A stretch of 45,626 bases of DNA from an uncultured Acidimicrobiales bacterium (GTDB lineage Bacteria > Actinomycetota > Acidimicrobiia > Acidimicrobiales > SHLQ01), in assembly GCA_905479685.1 (NCBI GenBank), contig CAJQNJ010000174.1, positions 1 to 45,626 of the forward strand, read 5' to 3'. The notes below the pieces were generated by a model. It was not told where the DNA came from, made no database searches, and saw only the letters and a program-made list of their open reading frames with translations. Positions 8,869 to 18,723 of the stretch are shown one piece after another (position 1 is the first letter of the stretch; every line of letters begins with the position of its first letter). A program made the position numbers and the translations under genes.

Positions 8869-9719
8869 ATGGCGCAGGCAATGCCCAACCTTCGGGATCC
8901 ACAGCCGATCAGAACCCGGAGAGAACCCCTCCCATTCCCACTCAACATCTGGCAGTCAGCGGTGGGAAGAAAATGGATCATGGCCGTCACCGGACTCGGC
9001 CTTCTCGGCTTCGTCCTCGCACACATGATCGGCAATCTTCACGTCTACGAAGGGCCCGTCGAACTCCACGAATATGCAGAAGCCCTGCGGGAACTTGGCG
9101 GCCACATCATCCCTCGCACGGTCTTGTTGTGGGTGCTGCGCCTCGGTCTGATCGCAATGTTCGGCCTGCACATCGCGGCGGCGTACACCACCAAGGAAAT
9201 CAGCCGTCGCGCCAGTGACGACGCGAACTTCATCGACGGGCAGAAGAACTACCCAGGTGGACGTGACTACATCGCCGCGAGCTACGCAAGCCGGACCATG
9301 CGCTGGACCGGTCCAATCATCTTGTTGTACCTGATCTTCCACCTCGCCGATCTCACGTGGGGCCTCCTCCCGCACACCGACTACGTCCGGGGCGATCCGT
9401 TCCACAACCTGTCGACCAGCCTTTCGAACCTGCCGGTTGCGATCATCTACATCGTTGCGAACGTGGCACTCGCGGTGCACATCTTTCATGGAACGTGGTC
9501 CATGTTCCAAAGTCTGGGTCTCAACAACCCACGCTTCAATGACGCCCGAAGGATCCTCGCCGCCGGACTCGCCGGTGTCATCCTTGTAGGGAATCTGACA
9601 TTTCCGATCCTCACCCAAGTCGGTGTGATCGACCCAGACGACAACCCATGCGAGGGCTCGGGGAGCGAAGCGGCAGCGCTTGAATGCTTCGAGGCCGAGA
9701 TCGAGAAGGCAGAGGCGTA

Positions 9720-9720
<1 letters not shown>
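8869..9720 (+). CDS. sdhC: Succinate dehydrogenase cytochrome b subunit (type B)
   Basis: A 283-aa membrane anchor with about five transmembrane helices, the single fused cytochrome b of type-B succinate:quinone oxidoreductases, which replaces separate SdhC and SdhD. His residues suited to binding two hemes appear in helices: [28 protein letters not shown] and [12 protein letters not shown] 8869 has AGGAG 4-5 nt upstream; an in-frame start at 8791 lacks this. sdhA starts within its stop codon (TAATG), so translation is coupled. No sdhD follows sdhB, consistent with the type-B layout. Confidence 0.93.
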
Positions 9721-11669
<1,949 letters not shown>

Positions 11670-11685
11670 GTAGGTAGAACAAACA

Positions 11686-12465
11686 ATGAGCGAGAACACC
11701 ATCAATCTCACCCTCGAGGTGTGGCGGCAGAACGGCCCGACCGAAAAGGGGCGATTCGAGACCTACGAGGCAAAGGGCATCAGCCCGGACGCATCGTTCC
11801 TCGAGATGCTCGACGAGGTCAACGAACGGCTCATCGACGACGACAAGGTTCCTGTCACCTTCGAGAGCGACTGTCGAGAGGGCATCTGTGGCACCTGTTC
11901 GCTGATGATCAACGGGCAGGCACACGGTCCGAACAAGGGACAATCGACGTGCCAACTACATATGCGCACATTCTCCGACGGCGACCACATCACCATAGAA
12001 CCGTTCCGTGCCACGTCCTTCCCGATCATCAAGGACCTTGCGGTAAGCCGGGCAGCGATGGACACGATCCAGCAAGCGGGCGGATACATCTCGGTCACCA
12101 CCGGCAGCGCCCCCGACGCCAACATGATTCCAGTTCCCAAGCCAGCGGCCGACCTCGCAATGGATGCAGCAGCGTGTATCGGTTGCGGCGCGTGTGTTGC
12201 AGCTTGCCCGAACTCGGCTGCACAGCTCTTCACGTCGGCCAAGATCCAACAGTTCAACCTCCTTCCGCAAGGGCAACCAGAACGTTGGAAGCGCACTGAA
12301 GCAATGGTTGACACCATGGAAGATTTCTTCGGTACCTGCACGAACCACGGTGAGTGCTTCGAGGCGTGCCCCAAGGAGATCAGTCTCGACTTCATCGCGT
12401 TCATGAACCGCGACTACGTCAAGGCCAAGGTGAAGAACCGCAATCTCTCCGGCCAGAAGAGTTAG
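11686..12465 (+). CDS. sdhB: Succinate dehydrogenase iron-sulfur subunit
   Basis: A 259-aa subunit that carries electrons from SdhA to the heme/quinone subunit. The N-terminal ferredoxin domain has the [2Fe-2S] cysteines in DCREGICGTCSLM plus a later Cys in STCQLH. The C-terminal domain has CIGCGACVAACP and a second cluster motif CTNHGECFEACP, together enough for the [4Fe-4S] and [3Fe-4S] centres. It lies 16 nt after sdhA in the sdhCAB operon and is convergent with the next gene, 9 nt between stops. Confidence 0.96.
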   Translation: MSENTINLTLEVWRQNGPTEKGRFETYEAKGISPDASFLEMLDEVNERLIDDDKVPVTFESDCREGICGTCSLMINGQAHGPNKGQSTCQLHMRTFSDGDHITIEPFRATSFPIIKDLAVSRAAMDTIQQAGGYISVTTGSAPDANMIPVPKPAADLAMDAAACIGCGACVAACPNSAAQLFTSAKIQQFNLLPQGQPERWKRTEAMVDTMEDFFGTCTNHGECFEACPKEISLDFIAFMNRDYVKAKVKNRNLSGQKS

Positions 12466-12484
12466 CTGATCGTTTCAGCTGGCC
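12451..12484. terminator. Bidirectional hairpin between sdhB and the beta-propeller gene
   Basis: AGCTGA (12464-12469) and TCAGCT (12475-12480) pair around a 5-nt loop. GGCCAG (12451-12456) and CTGGCC (12479-12484) offer an alternative outer pairing. The element overlaps both stop codons and has no T tract. Confidence 0.3.
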
Positions 12485-14025
12485 GGCAGATCGACCTTGA
12501 ACATCGAGTTGCCGCCCTGGGCAAAGACAACGTCGTTGTCCGCGTAGAGCATCCACGGGAAGCCGGGGCGATTGCCCCCGCCCATGTCCTCGCGCCAACG
12601 TTCTTCGCCAGTGCGCGCGTCGATAGCTGTCACCCGCGACGAGTCGAGGTGAATCAGCTGCGAGCCATCAAGGGTGAATCGCACTGCTGCCTCATCGTCG
12701 ACTCGAAATCGGAGGGCAAGGATCTCGGTCCACTCGCCAGTGTCAATATCGATCGCCGTCACCGTGGAACCGATCAGGAGCAACATTGCTCGGCCGGTGA
12801 TCAACGGTTCGGCCCGTACCGAAAGCAAGCTGAGCACATCGATTTCATCTGGAACGGGAAGCCGAACCGGACCGTTCGAGCTCTGGGGATCCGAGACGAC
12901 CAAAGCAGACTGGCCAGCGTCATCGAAGTCCAGGAATTCCACACACGCGGACTTGTCGAGCCAGAGAGGTCTCGAGAAGTCGATCGCCACAACGGTTCCA
13001 TCCTGTGCGATCGAAGGTTGGACGAGTAGGGAGTTCGCGTCAGCAAGGTGTTGGGTCGTGAGGCCGCGATGGGCCACCCAGAACGAGGAGTCGCTTGCTC
13101 CATTCTGACTGAGAAACACCGCGCACTCGCGCAGGAGCCCGAAGCGATCGGGGTCGATCGTGTCGGCCGCATCGAGCAGCACGATGTCGCCAGACGTGCA
13201 GAAGTTCAGCGACAGACCGCCATCGGCTTGTGCGTCGGCCCAGCACACGCCGTCAAGATCCACGCCGTCAGCGACCTGCTCATCGAGAAGTTCCTCGAGG
13301 GGTATGTTCACCGGCGACGTCGGCTGCGCGAGATACACGAACGAGTTCGCACCGTGCGAAACAACCCGGGGGAAGCCGTCCACGACGTCCACCGGTTCAA
13401 ACGATGAGTCGGTGCTCCAGAGGGCCCCATCGGGTGAGGTCAGCCTCTCTATGCGAACCGCCGATGGCGAAAGATCTCCATCGGATTGGACCCAAACCGT
13501 GGTCATCAGGAGCGCGTAGCCGTCGTCCGTACGAATCAACTGCTCAAATATCCGCTCGAATTTTCCTTCTATTCGCGCCCGAGCGTTCGAATCATCAAGC
13601 ACGACGTCGACGGCCGACCAATCGACCCCATCGGCAGAACGCACAACGTTGGGAAGTTGCTGAGCGCTCTGATCCCATGACAAACCGAGGAACCCGCCCG
13701 GCGCACGAATGACGGACTGCAATTGCGAGGTGCCCGAGGTCTGTTCGAACAGATCGGCTGAGATTTCGACGTCTGCGCTCATCGCGACGGATTCTGCCAC
13801 AGTGGTCGATGGCGGTACCGCCGACGTTGTGCCTTCGGCTGCTGGTTCATCAGTTCGTAGCGCGAGCACCATCAAGAACGCGACGAGTCCCAACCCGACC
13901 GCGCCCGAGGCAATGCCAACCTTTGATCGGTTGGCCGATGTCTCCACCTCTGGAGCCTCCGCGGTCCAGCCGGACTCAGGCTCCACCTCGACCCGTACCG
14001 AACGAAGATCGGGGTCTTCCGTCAT
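12475..14025 (-). CDS. Membrane-anchored PQQ-type beta-propeller-like protein
   Basis: A 516-aa protein of no recognised family. It has a polar N-terminus (1-35), one transmembrane helix (about 36-56, VGIASGAVGLGLVAFLMVLAL), a Ser/Thr/Pro/Ala-rich linker and a long extracytoplasmic domain. C-terminal repeats of the type VTAIDIDTGEWTEIL and VTAIDARTGEERWREDMG, then DNDVVFAQGGNSMFKVDL, are typical of PQQ-like propeller blades, so a propeller is likely. Topology should be N-in, C-out. Function unknown; sensing or scaffold roles are possible. It is divergent from the selenoprotein gene, 49 nt between starts. Confidence 0.75.
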   Translation of the reverse strand: MTEDPDLRSVRVEVEPESGWTAEAPEVETSANRSKVGIASGAVGLGLVAFLMVLALRTDEPAAEGTTSAVPPSTTVAESVAMSADVEISADLFEQTSGTSQLQSVIRAPGGFLGLSWDQSAQQLPNVVRSADGVDWSAVDVVLDDSNARARIEGKFERIFEQLIRTDDGYALLMTTVWVQSDGDLSPSAVRIERLTSPDGALWSTDSSFEPVDVVDGFPRVVSHGANSFVYLAQPTSPVNIPLEELLDEQVADGVDLDGVCWADAQADGGLSLNFCTSGDIVLLDAADTIDPDRFGLLRECAVFLSQNGASDSSFWVAHRGLTTQHLADANSLLVQPSIAQDGTVVAIDFSRPLWLDKSACVEFLDFDDAGQSALVVSDPQSSNGPVRLPVPDEIDVLSLLSVRAEPLITGRAMLLLIGSTVTAIDIDTGEWTEILALRFRVDDEAAVRFTLDGSQLIHLDSSRVTAIDARTGEERWREDMGGGNRPGFPWMLYADNDVVFAQGGNSMFKVDLPAS

Positions 14026-14062
14026 TGCTCCATTGTTACCAGCATGGCGACGAGTTGGCGGC

Positions 14063-14068
14063 TACGTT
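14063..14068 (+). promoter_or_regulatory. -10 box of leaderless selenoprotein gene
   Basis: TACGTT ends 6 nt before the ATG at 14075. No Shine-Dalgarno sequence is present. Confidence 0.4.
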
Positions 14069-14074
14069 CACCTC

Positions 14075-14551
14075 ATGCACATTCTCGAGAACGGTACGAA
14101 ACTGCCTTCGATCATGGGCGTCGACCACGAGGGCAACGCTGGCGACATGGTCGCCCGTGCCGCTGGCTCTTGGGCCGCGGTCCTGCTCTATCGAGGTCAT
14201 TGGTGACCATATTGCCGTCAACAGTTGGTTGACTTCGCAATCCATGGCATGCCCCTGATGGAGCTCGGCATCAAGGTTGTTGCCGGTTCCGTCGACTCTG
14301 TCGAGCAGACGGCCGAGCTGCGAACCAGTTTGCGCATCGGATTTCCGATGTACGGCGAACTCGATGCTGCGACCGTTTCTGCAGACACCGGGGCGGCCTT
14401 CCAGACCGGCGACAGGACCAACCTGCATGGAACCGGCTGGTTGCTGAATCCCGATGGGGAGATCAACACGTCGGTGTATTCAACCGGCCCGATTGGTCGC
14501 TTCACGGCCAGCGACATCATCCGCAAGACACTCTTCGAACAGAAGCACTAG
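14075..14551 (+). CDS. Peroxiredoxin-like selenoprotein, in-frame UGA read as selenocysteine
   Basis: A single frame of 158 codons with one internal TGA (codon 44, 14204-14206) and a normal TAG stop at 14549-14551. Before the TGA: MHILENGTKLPS...WAAVLLYRGHW. After it: PYCRQQLVDFAIHG...NPDGEINTSVYSTGPIGRF. Together they make a complete AhpC/TSA (thioredoxin-fold) redoxin whose active site would be W-U44-P-Y-C47; relatives have Cys at this place, and UxxC Prx-like selenoproteins are known. Such enzymes use the Sec/Cys pair in thiol-dependent redox reactions, probably peroxide reduction in the cytoplasm. A hairpin with bacterial SECIS geometry begins right after the TGA. The start has a -10 box 6 nt upstream and no Shine-Dalgarno. 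A nonsense mutation or read error (TGC to TGA) is the alternative; the intact downstream frame and the hairpin argue against it. No sel genes are in the window. Confidence 0.85.
14207..14247 (+). promoter_or_regulatory. Putative bacterial SECIS element
   Basis: Directly after the TGA: CCAT, ATTGC, c, GTCAAC, loop AGTTG, GTTGAC, ttc, GCAAT, cc, ATGG. Three helices of 4, 5 and 6 bp stack with a 1x3 internal loop and a 2-nt bulge, 41 nt in all. The apical loop has G at its second position, followed by U, and begins 16 nt after the TGA. This meets the bacterial SECIS consensus (G among the first two loop bases, loop 16-37 nt from UGA) and matches the size of the E. coli fdhF element. The bulged U of fdhF is not seen on the 5' side. 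Confidence 0.75.
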
Positions 14552-14623
14552 TCACCCAAAACCGCCGTCTAGGGTCAAGTCCCAGCGGTCTGCGCAGAAC
14601 GCGCGCGTTTCGAGGAGTCTCCG

Positions 14624-15160
14624 ATGAGTGACATCACTGACACGCAGAACAGTTGGCTGGCCGACGATGAGATTGCCACCATGCGCGGCAAGATGCCCAT
14701 CATCTACATCAATGCGATTCCGGTGATCACCGATGACCTGGGAATCGTGACCCACATCGGCCTGCTCCTGCGTCTTGGCGCTGATGGTGATGTGAACCGG
14801 GAGATCGTATCGGGTCGAATTCTTTACGGCGAGCGGGTCCGTGATGCCCTGCTACGCCACCTCGAGAAGGACCTGGGGCCACTTGCCCTTCCTCAGATTC
14901 CGGCGTCGCCGCAGCCGTTCACCGTTGTCGAGTACTTCCCCAATCCTGATATCACCGGCTTTCACGATCCACGGCAGCACGCGGTGAGCCTCGCTTATGT
15001 CGTGCCCGTCGAGGGTGACTGCGAACCAAGCCAGGATTCACTGGACCTCGTATGGCTGCGTCCAGACGAGGTCACGAGTCCAACCGTGGCCGCAGAGTTG
15101 TCACCCGGTCACGAAAAACTGGTCCGACGCGCACTGGCCTACGTCGGCCGCCTGCCTTAA
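14624..15160 (+). CDS. DUF4916 family protein (NUDIX-like)
   Basis: A 178-aa protein matching the actinobacterial DUF4916 family: NSWLADDEIATMRGKMPIIY at the N-terminus, SGRILYGERVRDALLRHLEKDLG, LPQIPASPQPFTVVEYFP, and FHDPRQHAVSLAYVVPV with LVWLRPDEV near the end. The fold is related to NUDIX hydrolases, but the canonical GX5EX7REUXEEXGU box is not visible, so pyrophosphatase activity is doubtful. The biological role is unknown. ATG 14624 has GAGGAG 8 nt upstream. A 39-bp direct repeat with internal hairpins follows its stop. Confidence 0.85.
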   Translation: MSDITDTQNSWLADDEIATMRGKMPIIYINAIPVITDDLGIVTHIGLLLRLGADGDVNREIVSGRILYGERVRDALLRHLEKDLGPLALPQIPASPQPFTVVEYFPNPDITGFHDPRQHAVSLAYVVPVEGDCEPSQDSLDLVWLRPDEVTSPTVAAELSPGHEKLVRRALAYVGRLP

Positions 15161-15162
15161 CA

Positions 15163-15280
15163 CGTCGGGACTTCCGCCCGACATCCCCACTCAGCCGACA
15201 CGGTCGATCGCCTCCGGCTCACTCCCCCCGCAACGACGCACCGGGACTTCCGCCCGACATCCCCACTCAGCCGACACGGT
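15163..15280. repeat. Two perfect 39-bp direct repeats with internal palindrome
   Basis: The 39 bp at 15166-15204 recur exactly at 15242-15280 (period 76, spacer 37). Each starts CGGGACTTCCGCCCG, whose CGGG/CCCG arms pair across 7 nt; in the first copy the stem grows to GTCGGG/CCCGAC (15164-15169 with 15177-15182). The pair fills the gap between the convergent DUF4916 and ilvA genes. No further copy was noticed in the window. It resembles a REP-type intergenic repeat and may also end transcription. Confidence 0.8.
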
Positions 15281-15283
15281 GGC

Positions 15284-16507
15284 TCACCAGTCAAGCAGTT
15301 GAGCGCGGAGGCCGTGGGAGCGAAGGGCCTCGAGAACACGATCTGCGTGGTCGCTGTCCAGGGTGTCGATTCGAAGCTCGAGAACAGTGCTTCGGGCACC
15401 GGTCGATCCAAGGCCATCATGATCGACTTGGACGACGTTGGCAGCAGCGTCCGCAATCAACTGCGAAACCAGGGCGAGCCTTCCCGGCGTGTCATCGAGT
15501 TCGACACGAATGCGGCTCAGTCGGCCTTGATTCGCCAAGCCCCGAAGCGTGACCACGGCAAGGGTGCGCGGGTCGATGTTTCCGCCACAAAGCACAACTC
15601 CAACCTTCTTGCCAGCAAAGACGTCTGGGTACTCCATCATCGCTGCGAACCCCGCTGCCCCAGCACCTTCGACGACTGTCTTTTCGATCTCGAGGAGCAT
15701 GGCGATTGCCTCCTCGATGGCAAATTCAGTGACCACGAGCATTTCGATGTCATGCTCGGAGAGGATCGCCGTCGTCAACTCCCCTGGTTCGGAAACCGCA
15801 ATGCCATCTGCGATCGTCGATCCGCCAATTGCCGTCGAGGGCCGCGATTCCAAGCGGTCAGCCATCGAGGGGTAACGCTCGGTCTGTACGCCAATCACGT
15901 CAACCGGACGGTCATGATCTCTCGCAACGACAGCGGCGCCCGAGGCCAGTCCGCCGCCGCCGACAGCCACCACGATCGTGTCCAGGTCAGGCTCATCCTC
16001 GAGCATCTCGCAGAAGATGGTGCCCTGGCCGCTGATGACCGCAGGGTCATCAAAGGGATGAATGAACTCGAGATCGCGCTCCAGCGCAAGCTCGCGTGCG
16101 CGCACCGCAGATTCCATGACATCAGCCCCCACGAGTTCAACGTTTGCGCCCAGATCTCGCGTGCGAGCCACCTTCACGAACGGCGTGTTCTCCGGCATGA
16201 CGATCGTCGTCTCGAGACCCAGGAGTGCACCGTGGTGCGCCACCCCCTGCGCATGGTTTCCCGCCGACATGGCAATCACGCCTCGGCCTGGCTCGACGTC
16301 GAGCAGCCTGTTGCGCGCCCCTCGACCCTTGAACGAGCCGGTGTATTGCAGATTCTCGAATTTGAGGAATACCTCGGCTCCAACGATCGATGACAACGTG
16401 AACGACTTCGTGAATGGCGTCCGAATCAATACCCCTTCGATGCGCGATCGTGCGGCCCGGATCGTATCGATCGTCACCGATCCAGGGTCAACGGGAGTCG
16501 GACGCAT
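15284..16507 (-). CDS. ilvA: Threonine ammonia-lyase (threonine dehydratase) with ACT domain
   Basis: A 407-aa PLP enzyme that converts threonine to 2-oxobutanoate and ammonia, the first step to isoleucine. Lys60 in YTGSFKGRGARN is the PLP Schiff-base lysine, with SAGNHAQGVA and the glycine-rich phosphate loop VAVGGGGLASG. The C-terminal 80 residues (RIRVELDDTPGRLALVSQLIADAAANV) form a single ACT domain, as in the short threonine dehydratases; the long biosynthetic E. coli IlvA has two. Regulation by an amino acid ligand is likely. Its start overlaps the end of the upstream GT2 gene by 20 nt, so it is probably in the same operon. Confidence 0.92.
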   Translation of the reverse strand: MRPTPVDPGSVTIDTIRAARSRIEGVLIRTPFTKSFTLSSIVGAEVFLKFENLQYTGSFKGRGARNRLLDVEPGRGVIAMSAGNHAQGVAHHGALLGLETTIVMPENTPFVKVARTRDLGANVELVGADVMESAVRARELALERDLEFIHPFDDPAVISGQGTIFCEMLEDEPDLDTIVVAVGGGGLASGAAVVARDHDRPVDVIGVQTERYPSMADRLESRPSTAIGGSTIADGIAVSEPGELTTAILSEHDIEMLVVTEFAIEEAIAMLLEIEKTVVEGAGAAGFAAMMEYPDVFAGKKVGVVLCGGNIDPRTLAVVTLRGLANQGRLSRIRVELDDTPGRLALVSQLIADAAANVVQVDHDGLGSTGARSTVLELRIDTLDSDHADRVLEALRSHGLRAQLLDW

Positions 16508-17255
16508 CCAGGGACACTAGCTCTGCGGTGTCGCGCAGTTTGCGCTGCACACGGACCTTGATTCGAGCAACGTCGAGCAGGGCAGTCGCGTACGCACCAG
16601 GTCGCACACGCGAATCGTCTCGATGTTCCCACGTGACCGGCACTTCGAGGATGTGGTATCCGAGTCCTCGAGCCAGTGCAAGAGCCTCGACATCGAAGGC
16701 CCAACCGTTGCTCGTGCAGCGTCGAAAAACCGCATCGCTCGCATCGCCAGTGAAGACCTTGAAGCCTCGCTGCGTATCTTCGATGCCAGGGAGCACCAAT
16801 CGTTGAATGACCCGGTTGCCGATACGACCGAGCGTCGCCCGCATCCCCGGTTGGCGAACTGCCACAACCGAACCGTCAACGGCCACCGAGCCGATCACGA
16901 CCGCTGGTTCGATCGGTTCCTCCGCGGCTGCGGCCATCAACCGATCGAACTCCCGAACGTTGGTTGAGTTGTCGGCATCGAGGAACAGACGCTGTCGTCC
17001 TGTCCCGGTCAGCATCCCTTTTCGGACTGCATGGCCCTTCCCCAAGTTCCTGGGCGACTCGAGCACGACCAGACGGCGAAATCTCGGCTTGTACGACTCG
17101 ACCACTGCGATGGTGTCGTCCAGTGAACCGTCGTCCACCACGATCACCTCATCATCGAGCCGACGCTCTGCGAGGAACTCGGCGATCGAATCGAGGGTCT
17201 CACCAATGCGCTCGGCCTCGTTGTAGGCGGGGATGATGATCGAGAGGTCGCGCAT
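16488..17255 (-). CDS. GT2 glycosyltransferase, DPM1/ALG5-like
   Basis: A 255-aa GT-A enzyme starting MRDLSIIIPAYNEAERIGET, with VVDDGSLDDT, the metal-binding DAD in LFLDADNST, and DTQRGFKVF, characteristic of enzymes that make polyprenyl-phosphate sugars (dolichyl-phosphate glucose/mannose synthases). No transmembrane helix is obvious. It should transfer a nucleotide-linked hexose to polyprenyl phosphate at the inner face. ATG 17255 overlaps the GT87 stop by one base (TGATG), so translation is coupled; the next gene uses polyprenyl-phosphate sugars as donor, which supports the call. Confidence 0.87.
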   Translation of the reverse strand: MRDLSIIIPAYNEAERIGETLDSIAEFLAERRLDDEVIVVDDGSLDDTIAVVESYKPRFRRLVVLESPRNLGKGHAVRKGMLTGTGRQRLFLDADNSTNVREFDRLMAAAAEEPIEPAVVIGSVAVDGSVVAVRQPGMRATLGRIGNRVIQRLVLPGIEDTQRGFKVFTGDASDAVFRRCTSNGWAFDVEALALARGLGYHILEVPVTWEHRDDSRVRPGAYATALLDVARIKVRVQRKLRDTAELVSLDASDSR

Positions 17256-18577
17256 CAGGTTGCTCCAGTTGGTGAGGAATCGATCGATGGAGTGCGCGTG
17301 TTGCTCATGGACAACGTGCGCCAGACAAACGCGCCGAAACAGATGAAGACAATGAGCGCGAGCGGTGTTGCTCCAAAGCCATCGGCGGCAATGTGCAGCA
17401 ATGCGGCTGCCCAAACCAGAGCGAGGGTCTTCAGCGCGCCATCGACTGATCGTTGCTCTTCGGAACTGTGGCCGCCAGCGAGAATCGCAGTGCCGGCCAG
17501 AATCATCAGACTGGCGTCATAGAACATGGTGTGCGGACTGATCAGGAGCACCCCGATTGCCAACGCACCCATCCGATTGGCAAGAGAGAAGCGCTCTGGT
17601 TGGGACCACAACCACATCAGCGTGACGACAACCGCCGCTGCCCCGATGGCACCCACGACGACGGCGGGACGTTCATCTGCGCCCCATGCTGCCTGTAGAA
17701 ATCCGAGAATTGACACCGAGTTCGAAGCATTCACGTCGGCATCTCGCTCGACGAATGGCACGACCTCGCCAAACCAGGCCGATACCCAATCAGCGCCAAG
17801 GAACACTGCAGTCGCGCTCCATGTAACGACTCCAACCACCATTGCCCATACAACCGCTTTCCTCTGACGCGCCAGGAGCAAGAGTCCGATCACTGGCAGC
17901 GCATACTGCGGGCGATACAGCAACAACCCTGCAGCGATGCCGGCCAGCGCGCCTCGATCCTCATCGAGTGCGCGCCAGATGACCGCCAGCAACAGCAGCG
18001 TCAGTGGAGCATTCTGGCCTCCACCCACAGCGGTGAAGAGCGGATAGAAGGTGAACCCAGCGGCCAGAATCGGCCATCTCCAGCGTCGCAAGATCGGAAC
18101 CGGCTTCGAGAGGATCTCGATGGAAGCCACGAACGCTGCCGCCATGAGAATCGTGTGGAACAGATAGGCGGTGCGGAAGTCCAGTAATGAAAGCGGCGCA
18201 TATGCAGCAGCGACATGAGGTGGGTAGGCAAACGCGAGATACCCGTCGAGGCCGAGCTCGACCTGCTCGATCTCCTGGCGGGCAGGATCGTAGAGCGAAC
18301 CACCATCTCCGGACCGGACGATCGAACCTGCTGCGTAGAACGCCGGAAAGTCGCCACCCAGCCGACCGCCATCAACCGCGGATGCCGAGCGAGCGTTGGC
18401 GTCCCCGAGCCCCGCTCCAGCGACAACCGCGAATCCGACGGCAAGTCCGAGCGCGAGCAAGACCGCACGCGCCAGCCGGCCAACACGTGCCTCGATTTCG
18501 CTCAACGGTGAATCAAATTGCGTTCGACCACCAATGAACGAATCCTCTGTGGAGGCGACACTCGTCGAGGTATCCAT
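17255..18577 (-). CDS. GT87 family polyprenyl-phosphate-dependent glycosyltransferase
   Basis: A 440-aa integral membrane protein with about ten helices. Near the N-terminus are GGDFPAFYAAGSIVRSG, SLYDPARQ and LAFAYPPHVAAAYAPLSLL, the pattern of GT87/DUF2029 mannosyltransferases such as mycobacterial PimE. The Asp in DFPAFY is the expected catalytic residue. It probably adds a sugar from a polyprenyl-phosphate donor to a lipid or glycan on the outer face of the membrane. ATG 18577 is preferred over the TTG at 18583. First gene of an operon with the GT2 and ilvA; divergent from the SGNH hydrolase. Confidence 0.82.
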   Translation of the reverse strand: MDTSTSVASTEDSFIGGRTQFDSPLSEIEARVGRLARAVLLALGLAVGFAVVAGAGLGDANARSASAVDGGRLGGDFPAFYAAGSIVRSGDGGSLYDPARQEIEQVELGLDGYLAFAYPPHVAAAYAPLSLLDFRTAYLFHTILMAAAFVASIEILSKPVPILRRWRWPILAAGFTFYPLFTAVGGGQNAPLTLLLLAVIWRALDEDRGALAGIAAGLLLYRPQYALPVIGLLLLARQRKAVVWAMVVGVVTWSATAVFLGADWVSAWFGEVVPFVERDADVNASNSVSILGFLQAAWGADERPAVVVGAIGAAAVVVTLMWLWSQPERFSLANRMGALAIGVLLISPHTMFYDASLMILAGTAILAGGHSSEEQRSVDGALKTLALVWAAALLHIAADGFGATPLALIVFICFGAFVWRTLSMSNTRTPSIDSSPTGAT

Positions 18578-18723
18578 TACCAAACTGATCGGTGAATAGG
18601 CCGAACCGCCCAGGGGCCAGATGGCCCTATTCGAACACGCTGGTCAGTCCATCCGTCGGCGAACTCGGCTTTCTGGGTCACCGGCGCGTTGGATCACTCG
18701 GGGAATCCGGCGACACTCAATCA

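Noticed and set aside
14075-14206. Frameshifted redoxin pseudogene
   Set aside because: No frameshift exists: both halves are in one frame and only the Cys-position codon is TGA. A SECIS-like hairpin follows.
14225-14551. Separate short ORF from TTG 14225 as an independent gene
   Set aside because: It is the in-frame continuation of the redoxin beginning at 14075; alone it lacks the N-terminal strand and active site.
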